Source of the DNA: Parietaria judaica
Lineage: Eukaryota > Streptophyta > Magnoliopsida > Rosales > Urticaceae
DNA length: 64,000 nucleotides
Reading direction: 5' to 3'
Assembly: GCA_954871525.1 (NCBI GenBank)
Contig: OX940872.1
Coordinates: forward strand, 22,787,746 to 22,851,745
Below the pieces are notes generated by a model that worked only from the letters and a program-made list of their open reading frames with translations, searched no databases and was not told the DNA's origin. Made by a program: the position numbers and the translations under genes. Below, one piece after another: positions 12,702 to 23,970 of this stretch. The number at the start of each line of letters is the position of its first letter. Within the stretch, counting starts at the first letter, position 1.

Positions 12702-12761
12702 TGCATGGGAGCGACACGTGTTAGCACGTGGCAGAAGGTAGTGACACGTGTACGTCATGCA
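12702..12761 (-). promoter_or_regulatory. ABRE/G-box and RY cluster upstream of the proline-rich gene
   Basis: Three CACGTG cores lie at 12715-12720, 12725-12730 and 12745-12750, the last followed by TACGTCA. RY-type motifs flank them: TGCATG at 12702-12707 and CATGCA at 12756-12761. G-box/ABRE cores bind ABI5-class bZIP factors, and CATGCA binds B3 factors of the ABI3/FUS3 class. The pair is the known signature of seed-maturation promoters. The spacing to the ATG at 12585 (117-176 bp) is right for a proximal promoter. Confidence 0.7.
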
Positions 12762-13169
12762 GAGTGCTAAAAGTGACCTGATAAATTATATATTTGGTGT
12801 TATTGTATATCTTGATTAATTAGACTGAATTTCGGTGCATTAGTATTGTTGAGACATGAAGTTATTAGTTTAATGAGATTAAATTTAATCATGTCAAGTT
12901 AGAGTAGGAATTTTATAATAATATTATTTTATTTACATTATTAATTTATTAAAATTATATTGTGTATATTAGGTTTTATTAAGTTTAAGATAATATTAAT
13001 TATGTATATTTTATTCCATCCAACGGCTCTAATTGAGTCTGTGAAGTATATTAAACTACTTGCCGATAATTTAGAGAGTACCATATGATTTTTTAACCCG
13101 TGTATATCTTTTTCACGCCGTTCAAATTTTTTTTCCAACAATGCTTATTTGAGCTTAATATAATCTCTT

Positions 13170-13780
13170 CTAATGTAAAGTGCTCTCGTTAAAAAAAAAA
13201 AAAAAAAAAATTAACTTGAGATTATGAAGATAATGTCATGAAGTTTGAAAGAAAGTGCTCTCGTTAAAAAAAAAAAAAAAAAGAACTCGTGATACTTGAC
13301 ACTTTAAGTCTCACCCGTCTCTCCTTTCTAAGAACAATAGGCGTTGTAGTGCGTGACTCATGTGGTTCAGTTTTGGGAGTCGAATCCACGAAGGTGGCAA
13401 GCGTGGATTCGGCTTTGACTGGGGAGTGCATTGCCATTCGCCGAGGTCTTCAATTCGTTAAGGCTCGGGGCTGGTCAATCTCGAGTGTAGAATCTGACTG
13501 TCTCCGGGCCACACAACTCACGAAAGGAGGGACATTCAATGGGCTGCAAGGGCCTATTTTGGAGGACATTCGAGTGGTGGGGAGCTCTATCGGCTTAACC
13601 AGAGATTGTTGTTGGGTTCCGAGATCTTGTAACGAGGTGGCTAATGCTATTGCGAAGGCTTTCCACTCTTTCTAGGGATTTTTGGTGTTATGGATGCCCG
13701 GGGTGGCTTGTTGACATTGTTCGTAGGAATTCTAATCCCTCTGTTTAATCTATAAAGATATCCTTTAAAAAAAAAAAAGT
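13170..13780 (+). mobile_element. 5'-truncated LINE 3' end with poly(A) tail
   Basis: The block holds an RNase H-like reading frame and ends in TATCCTTTAAAAAAAAAAA (about 13761-13779), as a 5'-truncated non-LTR retrotransposon would. Just upstream the motif AAGTGCTCTCGTT followed by a poly(A) run occurs twice (13178-13210 and 13252-13282), which looks like two further LINE-type tails. No target duplication was confirmed. Confidence 0.6.
13289..13675 (+). pseudogene. RNase H-like (RVT_3) domain fragment of a LINE
   Basis: About 115 codons encode a plant LINE-type RNase H domain. It begins GVVVRDSCGSVLG and contains ECIAIRRGLQFVKARG (the conserved E-A helix region), a VESDC motif (catalytic D equivalent) and ends near WVPRSCNEVANAIAK. 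These match the order of the RVT_3 family. There is no ATG; the frame is open from a GTG and no reverse transcriptase precedes it, so it is a 5'-truncated relic. Confidence 0.7.
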
Positions 13781-14812
13781 CTCACCAAAGTGTGGCTCTA
13801 TATTATATATGCATGCTATTGCTAACATTAGAATTAAAATATCTATGAGGTCAAAGAATTCAATTAGTCCTTTTATACCATGCATTTAAGTTAGTCACTA
13901 CATGCATCACTAATGGATTTTTTATCTTGCTTTGAGATTTAACTTTTCAGAAGGTAGATTAGATGGATTGTCCTAATTGCTATCCTTTGGAACCGATCGA
14001 AACTCAAAGGGAGAACTCTGCTAAGAACGATGCTCAAGGAAGTAATTAAATTGAGCATCCAAGGCTAGCTTTGGCATATATGCATCTATTCTATATCCTC
14101 TTATGAGTTATAACATGCCATGTAAGTATATGTATATATTTATACATATCATCATAATACCATGCATGTTTATCAACACGTACATAATTACTTTAATACT
14201 TGAGTTGAATATATCTATTCTCTTTTAATTCTTAGAATCCTTTTAAACACACTATTATAATGATGTGATTCTTAAACCATTATATTTCATTATATATATA
14301 TATATATGGTATTGGAACAACTCCGATTAACCAAAATATAGCATATATAATGGACTTCAACTATTTTACGATTCGTAAGAAGATGATACTCAAGAATTCT
14401 CTTAACATTTGAGCCCATTTTAATATAAATATTTCGGTAATATTACAGTCGAGTATTATCTTTGTTTGGGAAAGATTCTTGACTCGCTGATTTGGAGCCA
14501 TGCATGCTTTCGACTCGACGACCGATGTATAACATTAACAGTTCCGATGAGCTGATTCACTCTCTCTGGATTGTTTTATTACCAGACAAAGAGATGAAGA
14601 GAAAGAAACAAAGATGGGGATGTAAATAAAATTTATCAAATCATCTACAAAAGTGAAGTTTTAATATTGCTAGCACAATTTCTTACATGTATATAAAGAG
14701 AAGAAAAAAAACATTTGTCTCCTTAGCAACATGAGAAAGTACTAAAATTATAGAGAAATATTTGGCAAAATACTAATACTTGTAATATGTTTGGCTATTG
14801 TTTATTAATCTG
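13781..14812. other. AT-rich intergenic DNA, nothing recognised
   Basis: No coding similarity is seen. A short TA microsatellite lies at about 14290-14308. Confidence 0.5.
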
Positions 14813-15132
14813 TGTTGAGTCCCACATAGAAAAGACATGGGGACTTAGCAAGGTTTAAAAGGTCATGGGTTACTCCCCTCATTGCCAATTGGTTTTGAGG
14901 TGGAACCTCATGATACTTCACATGGTATCAGAGCCCATTAAGCTCAAACGAGCACTGGTCCAAAAAAAAAAAGGATTCGGCCCGAGACGAGTGAGCCAAA
15001 GAGCCACCGTCTCAAAGGGGCATGTTGAGTCCCACATAGAAAAGACATGGGGACTTAGCAATGTTTAAAAGGTCATGGGTTACTCTCCTCATTGCCAATT
15101 GGTTTTGAGGTGGAACCTCATGATACTTCACA
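14813..15132 (+). mobile_element. Complete TRIM (terminal-repeat retrotransposon in miniature)
   Basis: Two direct terminal repeats of 110 bp lie at 14813-14922 and 15023-15132. They start TGTTGAGTCCC, end TACTTCACA and differ at two positions. A tRNA-iMet-type primer-binding site TGGTATCAGAGCCC sits at 14923-14936 directly after the left repeat. A purine-rich CTCAAAGGGGCA precedes the right repeat (15011-15022). The 5-bp duplication ATCTG flanks the element exactly (14808-14812 and 15133-15137). The 100-bp interior has no coding capacity. These are all the hallmarks of a TRIM moved by another element's machinery. Confidence 0.93.
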
Positions 15133-15679
15133 ATCTGTGTCGGGTCGGATTGAAGTCGGCCTATCAACCCGACAACATTTAAAAGAAACAACTATATAGT
15201 TAATGTTTCTAGATTGTGTTTGGGTTGTGATTTTATGTTTTTAGTTTTATGTTTGGTTTTATTATATGATTGAATTTTATGTATTATATTTATAAATTTT
15301 GAATTATTAAGAATGACAAAAAAATTTATCGGACCCTCCAAATTGGAGGAGCACTATTAGATTTATTTCGAGTATTTTTAATTTTGTTCTCATTTTATTT
15401 TTAAGGTCTTCAGAGCGAAACTATTCATTTTTTCTAGGTTTCAATTGATTCAAGAAGCACTATTTGCATTTGTTTGCTCACGAGAATTCAATTTTATGCT
15501 TGAATTAGGCATTCAAATTCATCAAATTAACAAGCTTTGAAAATATCTTGATCGTCCTCACGAATTGACAATTGATATATGTCTGTATTCCCCGAGATAT
15601 GATATATATTAAACAATACATATTATTATAAAACCCAAGCCCTAACCAAAATTTTAAAAATTAAAAAAATCTAAAAAGA

Positions 15680-15740
15680 GCCATGTGGCATGCCACATGG
15701 CAATCAAATGCCATATGGCGGTCAATGTGCCATGTGGTAG
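15680..15740. repeat. Palindrome cluster of GCCAYRTGGC type
   Basis: Positions 15680-15701 form a perfect 22-bp palindrome with arm GCCATGTGGCA. It is followed by GCCATATGGC and then by GTGCCATGTGGTAGGC. No known element was recognised around it. Confidence 0.6.
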
Positions 15741-15759
15741 GCAACTTATCGGTGGATGG

Positions 15760-15890
15760 ATGGAAAACTGGTCAACTCTCTAAAATATAATTTGGGTACT
15801 TTTGCCACCAGTTTTTGATGCCGGCTGGATACACGGATGACATTTTGACCAAAATTTAAGTACGTTTGCTGTCGTGAACTCTTTTATCAA
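15760..15890. repeat. Half-element related to the MULE-like foldback at 23421-23885
   Basis: The order CTGGTCAACTCTC, TTTTGCCACCAGTTTTTGAT, GACCAAAATTTAAGTA and GCTGTCGTGAACTC parallels the right arm of the element at 23421-23885 (GTGGTCAACCCTCC, TTTTTGCCCCACTTTTAAAC, GACCAAATTTTGGGTA, ACCGTCGTGAACCC). Only one arm is clear here. Confidence 0.5.
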
Positions 15891-17346
15891 AGTTTAAGAC
15901 TAATTTCTTTCCTTTGTTGAAGGCTTCTTTCCAAACTAACACGTCGTTAGCATTAAAGAACATTCTACCTAAATTTCAAATTGAGAAAACGCAATAGTCG
16001 AATGTAAAATGAAATTGACAACAAGAATTATAGTGGTTTGCTCAGGATTTAAGATGTACGTCAACGTAATCGGAAATATAGTGGATTGACAAAGAATTAT
16101 AATGGTTGGCTCAAGGTCGGATTGAAAAGAAAAAAAATATATAAAGCCTTTATTAGTTGTAAACATATTATTTTTTAATGGTTAAATTTTACGGATATAT
16201 CAATAACTCGAGAGGGATACTGATAATATTTTCGTAGAATTAAAAAAAAATCGATAACAAATTGTTCTAATGAGGGGCAAAGCCAGGAATTGTCGTAAGG
16301 GGGGCGGAAAATAATATATAAGCGTCACTTTGCAAGATTTTCGTCATTAGAGTCGGCTTTAATATCAAGGGCTTAAGAAAAAATAAAATTTAAGGCCCTT
16401 TGGCAATTCAATCTGATGTATCACAAATGTTAAAAATATACTACATTATTGTAAATAAATATGTAAAAAAAAAAATTAAGGCCATTCACATAAATATGTT
16501 GTTAATATATGTTAGTCTTAAAATTTTTGTAAATAATTATTATAACTTTTTTAATATTATATAACTGAACTTTTTTAATTAAAATTGTGTGAATACGTGA
16601 GTTGGCTAGAAGAGGAATAACAATTTTTCATCTCTACCCAAGAGTTATAAAAACGAACAGAACACCAAAATCCAAAGTAAATTTAGTAAAAAGATAGTTT
16701 AAAATAATAAGCAAAAACTATACAATACCACTTTAAAAAGATGAATTCGCCGATGAAAATTTAGCTAACGATGTCGTCAACAAGACAATAATGAACACAA
16801 CAATGAATCACTATTTTGTTTTCAACTTCACTACTAATTGCATCGTGTTCAAACCGAAGAGGCTTTTTGTTGCTCGTAATTTTTATTTATTTATCATATA
16901 TTTAGGAATTCGCGGTGTCGCTTATTATCAAAGAAAAAAAATTACTCATGAAAAGATACCCTGAAGAATGAGAAAATACAGACGCAAAGTCTAATAAAAT
17001 TAGTAGAGAATACAAAGTTATGATTTCTAAAGAAAAATAAATCCCAACTTAAATTTTTTGGGAGCGAATTTGATTTTCCAGGGACAAATGAAGACCAACA
17101 AGTGGAAACAGTTGCCCTCACAAGCACTAAGAGTGGTAATCAAATTTTACAAATATATCAATAACCGGTGGATATATCCAAAGAGAATCGCGATCTTAAA
17201 AATCAATATCAATTGTTCCGTTCAAGTTTTACGGATATGCAATATACCCATAATTTATTAGTATACTGGTTAATATTTCGTAAAATCTTCTAATTTTTTT
17301 CGCTAGAAATTTTTGTCAAAGCCGGAAAAATTGGATTTATTCTCTT

Positions 17347-18021
17347 TGTTGGGGATTTCACCCAGCAACCCGATACGAATATCGATGACCATGAACAAAT
17401 GCGGAATAACACGATTGAATTGGACGACTAAGACTAACGCTTTATTGATCACGATAACGTTTGAATTACACAACCGGTTACAAAAGATTCGATCTTCTCG
17501 AGAAGATGATCTTCCCGTTGAATTCAAACTCACAGCTCCTTTCACAGCTCCCTCCGATGACTCCACCTTACGCTATACGATGTCGAGATGACCTTCATCT
17601 TCCAGCGCTCTTCACGGTGATCGGAGATGAACCAGACCCAGAGAACGCCGGTGATCAGAACCACGGTGCGAACGAACCCCTTTGACGCCGCGAAGAAGCT
17701 CCGACAGATCCACAGAGTGTGCTCCTCTGTCTGTCGTTCCCGAGCCTTCCTTCTCCGTACTCCGTCGTCACCTTCGTCGTCGTAACCACCGTCTGACTCG
17801 CCTGAGAAGCTCTGTCTCTCAAGAACTCTCTCTTCTTGATTCTCTCTCTCTTTGCTGTATGGTCTGGTTGCTTCTAACCGCTGTACGAGCTTTACTTATA
17901 TATAGCCGTTGGTTCATCCTTATCGTCCCCGGATGGTGACTGAATGTCATCGCCCGATAGGCTCCTTATCTTTAAGTGACTGTGACACACATGATCTTGT
18001 GTCACCGATGGGTGATCAACA
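17347..18021 (-). repeat. 3' LTR of the Copia element
   Basis: A 675-bp repeat beginning TGTTGATCACCCATC and ending GAAATCCCCAACA in element orientation. It pairs with 22558-23232. Confidence 0.95.
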
Positions 18022-18074
18022 ATCTCCACCTTGTGTCATCGTCGCTTATTGATAATTTGCCCCTGTCCTCGAGC

Positions 18075-21000
18075 TTAGGCGCTCGATCCACCCTTATCCT
18101 TCGGCTCTGGTTGGGTATCACCAACCCCGAGCTGAACCAAGCTCTGTTTGAACTTGCCGACCGGAATCACCTTAGTGATCATGTCCGCCGGGTTCTCATC
18201 GGTTCCGATCTTGAGAACCTTCATCGTATTCAACTCTACGATGTCCTTGACGAAGTGCAGCCTAATATCGATATGCTTGGTCCTCTCGTGATACATCTGA
18301 TTCTTACACAAGTGTATCGCGGACTGGCTGTCGCAGTAAAGGTCGAAGGACCTTTGCTCGAATCCTAGCTTTGTGAGAAGCCCTTTCAGCCAGAGCCCTT
18401 CCTTAGCAGCCTCAGTGATCGCCACGTATTCAGCCTCTGTGGTCAATAAGGCCACGATGTGCTGAAGCGATGCCTTCCAGCTGACTAGATTCCCGAACAC
18501 CTTGAAGTTGTATCCAGTGAGAGATCTTCGCTTGTCGAGGTCTCCTGCATAATCTGAGTCAACGAAGCCTTGAATCACTGATTCCTTCGTCTCATCGCTG
18601 GAGTAAATCAGGCCCTTGTCGGAACTGCCTGCCAAGTATCGGAGGATCCACTTGACGGCATTCCAATGCTCTTGCCCCGGGTTAGCCATGTCCCGGCTTA
18701 CCAAGCTTACTGCATAAGCCAAATCTGGTCTCGTGCAGATCATCCCGTACATGAGGCTTCCGACGGCACTTGTGTATGGCACAAGTCCCATCCTCTTCTC
18801 CTCAGCCTCTGTCGTCGGGCTTAACTCATTACAGTGTTTGAAGTGAGGTGCGAGGGGCTGTTTCGAAGGCTTGACCTTCTCCATTTGGAACTTCTCGACG
18901 ACCTTCCTGAAGTAGTCCGTTTGCGAGACGCTGAGGTAGCCTCTCGCGCGGTCTTTTCGGATGTCCATCCCGAGAATCCTTCTCGCTGGCCCCAAGTCCT
19001 TCATCTCGAACTCTGACTTCAATGAGTCCTTAAGCTTCCTGATTTCTCCAGTGCTGCTGGAAATGATGAGCATATCGTCAACATATAGGAGTAAGTAAAT
19101 ACTCACACCGTTGCTCGTCGTTCTGAAGGAGACACAGTTGTCGTGTCTGCTCCTCCGATAGGAATTCTTCTGCATAAATGTGTCAAACCTCTTATACCAT
19201 TGTCGAGGAGTTTGCTTAAGTCCGTACAAGGACTTCTTAAGAGAGCAAACCCAATCCTCTTTTCCCTTCTGCACGAACCCCTCGGGTTGTTGCATGAGGA
19301 TTTTCTCCTCGAGTTCTCCATGTAGGAAGGCTGTCTTCACATCCATGTGTTCAAGCTCCCAGTTGAACTTCGCAACCATCGAAAGTAGCACCCTTATCGA
19401 TGTATGCTTTACCACTGGTGAGAAGACTTCATTGAAGTCTATACCTTCTCGCTGTGTGAATCCCTTCGCCACCAACCTGGCTTTGAACCTCGCCGGCTCG
19501 CCTCCTGGTGCACTTGGCTTTACCTTGTATAGCCACCGACAGCCGACAACCTTGCAGTTCTTCGGCTTCGGAACAAGGACCCAAGTATTGTTCTGGTGAA
19601 GAGAGTTCATCTCTTCGTCCATTGCCGCTCGCCACTTCTTCTCGTCGCTGGACCTGATGGCTTCACTGAACGAGGGAGACTCGTTGTCGATTTCAACACC
19701 TGCAGTGTTAAAAGCATAAGCCACCATCTCAGCGTGGGCGTATCTTATCGGCTTCCTGATAGCCCGTCGGGGCCTATCCCGAGAAAGTAGGTATCCCTCG
19801 TCGGGATTCTCCTCTTCGGCTCCGAGAGCCTCTTCCTCGCTGTCCTCTTCGCTGGACACCTCATCGCTGTTCGATGAGACCTGCTCCCGATGATCTTGTC
19901 GGCTGGATTCTGCTCGATCTCTTCTTATCGGGCTTCCTTTACTACCGCTCGACGAAGCTTCATCGCAGGTATCTTGTCGGAACTTCAGAAGTTCCTCATC
20001 GCGGGATTCTCGTCGCGATAGTTCCTCATCGCGGGATTCTCATCGCGATAGCTCTTCTCGCATACCTTGTCGGGTATGCTCGTCGGGAATTCCTTGTCGC
20101 AAATTCTCTTCGCGATCACCTCTTCGGCCATTTTCCTCTGGGTTTCCGATAAGAGCTCCTCGGGTAAAATACTCCCGATGAGCCTCTTTTCGTCCTGGCT
20201 CATCGCAAAGCTCCACCTCAAGCTGAAATCCGTCTCCTTCGTAGAGATCTTCAGGGCTTGTCGGGGTTGCCTTGCCTTCCAAGAAACTTTCTTCATTGAA
20301 AGTGACGTCTCGACTGATGATGCACTTTCGTGACTCCAAACACCAAATCCGGTACCCTTTAACTCCGTCGGGGTACCCCATGAACAGTCCTTTCTTGGCC
20401 CTAGGTACAAGCTTACCATCGTTTACATGATAGTAAGCTGCACAGCCAAAGACTTTCAGTTTGGAGTAGTCGGTGTGCTCTGGTCGATTTGTCCATCGCT
20501 TCTGAGGAACTTCAAAGTCTATCGCAGACGATGGCAACCTATTGATCAGATAGGCCGCTGTATGGACAGCTTCTCCCCAGAACCGCGATGACAAATTTGC
20601 CCTTGAGAGCATACACCTTACTCGTTCCATGATGGTTCGGTTCATCCTTTCAGCGAGACCGTTCTGTTGAGGCGTGTGCCTCACAGTCTTGGATCGTCGG
20701 ATGCCTGCCTTCCGGCAGTGATCGTTGAACTCCTCGGACAGATACTCCAATCCATTGTCCGTGCGGAGATGCAAGAGCCTCTTCCCGCACTGATTCTCAA
20801 CAAGTGCGCGCCAGTTGACAAAGGCTTCGAAAGCCTTGTCCTTTGATCTGATCATATAAACCCAGAGCTTCCTCGAGTAGTCGTCGATGAAGGAGATAAA
20901 GTATCTGTTTCCTCCATGCGAATCTACTCGTGCCGGTCCCCACAAGTCAGAGTGAACATAGTCAAGAACTAACTTGCTCGTGTGAGACCCCTTGCCGAAT

Positions 21001-22400
21001 TTCACCCGATGCTGCTTCCCAAACACACAGTGTTCGCAGAAGTCGAGCTTCTCCACCTTATCATTCCCGAAGCAGCCTCCTCGCTTGAGTATATTAAGCC
21101 CCTTATCGCTGACATGCCCCAGTCTATCGTGCCATAGAGTGGTCTTCGACACTGTCGTTGAGATATTTGCTGCTTCCCCGATGGCAGTCTCATCCTCCAG
21201 GATGTATATGCCATTGTACCGATAAGCCCTCATGAATGTCATCGCACCCTTTGTGACTTTTAAGCCACCCTTGCATGACTTCCATGAGTATCCCTGCTCT
21301 TCGAGGACACCCAAAGAAATAAGATTTCGTTTGAGTCCAGGGACATACCTTACTTGGTTCAGGGTTCTCCGTGTGCCATCCTTGAGTCTTAATGATATCG
21401 ACCCAATCCCCTCGACAGCGCACATCTCCTCGGTGCCCGTCGATACTGGCATGACCTCCTCGTCGGCCTTCATCCCCTCGAACCAACTCTGCTCGTGACT
21501 CATGTGGTACGAGCATCCCGAATCCAGTATCCACGCTGTTCGCATGCTGGTCGGCATCATCGCGAGGACCTCAGCGCTATCGTACCCTCCCGATACCCGG
21601 GAAGCGCTCGCTGGACCGTCGTCGCTATTCCTTCTGAACGGCTTACCCGTTCTCTTCTCGGGACAAGCTCTCTTGAAATGTCCTTCCTTGTTACAGTTGT
21701 AACACTTGCCACTCCTCGGCCTCGATGGAGATCGCCTCGGTGAGCCTTTCCTGAACTTCTCTCGCTTAGCCGGTCTTTCACGGTTAACGACGAGGCTCTC
21801 CGCTCCACCTGATCTTCCATCGAACTTGCCCTCCTGCTTGCGCTGAACCTCCTTGGCTAGCACGGCCGTCTTGACATCGTCGACGGTGAGGGTCTCCCTG
21901 CCACTAAATAGCAGAATGTCCTGGATCCTGTCGTACATCCCCGATACCGAATTCAGTAGGAGGAGTGCTTGATCCTTTGACGGGACTTCCACATTTATCG
22001 TCTTCAGATCTGTGATGATCTTCTTGAATTCGATAAAGTGTTGCTTCAGCGATGATCCCGGAGCCATCTTGAGGGTATACATCCGTTGTTTGAGAAACAA
22101 CTCGTTCGCCCAGGATTTCCTGTTGTATGTCTCATCGAGACGCTTCCAGATTCCTGCCGCTGTCGTCTCGTCTTGGATGTCTCTGATGACATCATCGCTG
22201 AGAGCGAGAATAATGGTGCTTCTCGCCCTCGTCATGATGTCTTCCTTGTCCTCCTCACTCAGCTTCTCCGAGAATGCCTCATCGCCCTTGAGCGCCTTGT
22301 CGAGGCGCATCTGGCACAGCTGTGCGTGCATCTTGATCTTCCAGATGTTGAAGTCACCATCGCCGGTGAACTTTGCGATATATGTCTTGTCTGGTCCCAT
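18075..22400 (-). pseudogene. Copia gag-pol polyprotein with one in-frame stop
   Basis: Starting at the ATG at 22400 (MGPDKTY), the frame reads as follows. Gag comes first, with a CCHC zinc knuckle (CYNCNKEGHFKRAC, residues 233-246). The protease DSG triad lies at 293-295 (WILDSGCSYHMS). Then come the integrase zinc-binding region (WHDRLGHVSDKG ... CEHCVFGK) and the integrase core (VHSDLWGPA, FIDDYSRK, LRTDNGLEY). A TGA at 20042-20040 ends the first part after 786 codons. The same frame reopens at once and runs to 18075 with reverse transcriptase (WLYKVK, YVDDM box) and RNase H ([23 protein letters not shown]). There is no frameshift. The stop sits in a short tandem repeat of the integrase-RT linker, where the neighbouring copy has CGA instead of TGA, consistent with C-to-T change at a CpG. 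Confidence 0.93.
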
Positions 22401-22557
22401 GATTCCTTATCGCGTCTGGCAGGAGTGACTCTGACAATCTTCGTCAAGATTCAGAATCTTGAACTCCTTTACTTTCTTGTTCGGTTCTGGAACTCGGATC
22501 TTGATTCTCCGATGAACCCTTCCTTGATTCACAGAGAGAAAGAGCTCTGATACCACT

Positions 22558-23232
22558 TGTTGGGGATTTCACCCAGCAACCCGATACGAATATCGATGAC
22601 CACGAACAAATGCGGAATAACACGATTGAATTGGACGACTAAGACTAACGCTTTATTGATCACGATAACGTTTGAATTACACAACCGGTTACAAAAGATT
22701 CGATCTTCTCGAGAAGATGATCTTCCCGTTGAATTCAAACTCACAGCTCCTTTCACAGCTCCCTCCGATGACTCCACCTTACGCTATACGATGTCGAGAT
22801 GACCTTCGTCTTCCAGCGCTCTTCACGGTGATCGGAGATGAACCAGACCCAGAGAACGCCGGTGATCAGAACCACGGTGCGAACGAACCCCTTTGACGCC
22901 GCGAAGAAGCTCCGACAGATCCACAGAGTGTGCTCCTCTGTCTGTCGTTCCCGAGCCTTCCTTCTCCGTACTCCGTCGTCACCTTCGTCGTCGTAACCAC
23001 CGTCTGACTCGCCTGAGAAGCTCTGTCTCTCAAGAACTCTCTCTTCTTGATTCTCTCTCTCTTTGTTGTATGGTCTGGTTGCTTCTAACCGATGTACGAG
23101 CTTTGCTTATATATAGCCGTTGGCTCATCCTTATCGTCCCCGGATGGTGACTGAATGTCATCGCCCGATAGGCTCCTTATCTTTAAGTGACTGTGAAACA
23201 CATGATCTTGTGTCACCGATGGGTGATCAACA
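22558..23232 (-). repeat. 5' LTR of the Copia element
   Basis: A 675-bp repeat that is the near-identical partner of 17347-18021. The primer-binding site starts two bases inside the element. Confidence 0.95.
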
Positions 23233-23420
23233 CTCTTTGTTCTGCCTTTGGATTGACAGCAATAGTTGACGAACAAACATTCAAAACTCACCCGAAAGTC
23301 TCACAGTGAAAAGGAGAATCTCGTGGGACATTTTGCCTGCAAAAACAATTCGAATATAAAATTCCAAATCTTGATAAAGACAAAGATATAATTATTTCAT
23401 TAACAAAGGAAAAAGAAAAG

Positions 23421-23885
23421 TTAATGACGGCATAAATATCTAAAGTTTAATAAAAAAACTCCTTGTGTATCCAAAGTTTAAAAGTGGTGGCAAAAATATT
23501 CAAAGTCTTATTTGGGGTGCTGATCACTTCATTCTCATAACGCAATTAACTTACCTGTTAACTCTGGTCACGTAGCCAAACGTGGGTTGTTGACATAACA
23601 ATTTTTTTCACGTAGACGAGCCCACATCGGCCTCGTTTACGACAAAATAATGAATTAAACCCCTAATTAATACTATTTAGTACAACTAATTAAACCGATA
23701 ATGATTACATTTAACAAAAAAGATTTGTCTCCGTGGCTAGAGTTAACGGGTAAGTTAACGACATTACGAGAATGGTGTGGTCAACCCTCCAAATGTGACT
23801 TTCAATATTTTTGCCCCACTTTTAAACTTTGAGTATACGAGAGATTGTTTGACCAAATTTTGGGTATTTTTACCGTCGTGAACCC
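23421..23885. mobile_element. Foldback / MULE-like non-autonomous element with long inverted repeats
   Basis: The left arm (TTAATGACGGCATAAATA, ... CAAAGTTTAAAAGTGG, ... GTTAACTCTGG) is repeated in inverted order in the right arm (CCACTTTTAAACTTTG ... ACCGTCGTGAACCC) over about 150 bp. A 10-bp direct repeat AAAAGAAAAG flanks it (23411-23420 and 23886-23895), though it is A-rich and weak evidence alone. There is no coding capacity. Confidence 0.7.
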
Positions 23886-23970
23886 AAAAGAAAAGAAAAA
23901 GATAAAAATAATTAAGAATAACCCTCAAATTTGCATAGTGACTCATTTTTTCCCCTAACTTAAAATTTTA

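Larger units (their letters stand above)
15133..17346. other. AT-rich intergenic DNA between the TRIM and the Copia element
   Basis: No coding similarity is seen. Besides the palindromes and half-element listed separately, two loosely similar blocks containing TTTTACGGATATATCAATAA-like text lie near 16186-16260 and 17140-17290. A degenerate GGGGCAAAGCCAGGA terminus lies near 16272. Confidence 0.45.
17347..23232 (-). mobile_element. Complete Copia LTR retrotransposon (Tnt1/Tork-like), coding frame interrupted once
   Basis: The element reads on the minus strand. The 675-bp LTRs differ at about seven positions (roughly 1 percent) by eye. The target duplication CTCTT is exact (17342-17346 and 23233-23237). 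A primer-binding site TGGTATCAGAGC lies at 22555-22544 next to the 5' LTR, and a purine tract CAAGGTGGAGAT lies beside the 3' LTR (18022-18033). The domain order is gag, zinc knuckle, protease, integrase, reverse transcriptase, RNase H, with integrase before RT as in Copia. The low LTR divergence implies a recent insertion. Confidence 0.96.

Noticed and set aside
14923..14936. tRNA-like TGGTATCAGAGC text as a tRNA gene
   Set aside because: It is a retrotransposon primer-binding site complementary to initiator tRNA; no cloverleaf surrounds it. The same applies at 22544, 29064 and 55416.
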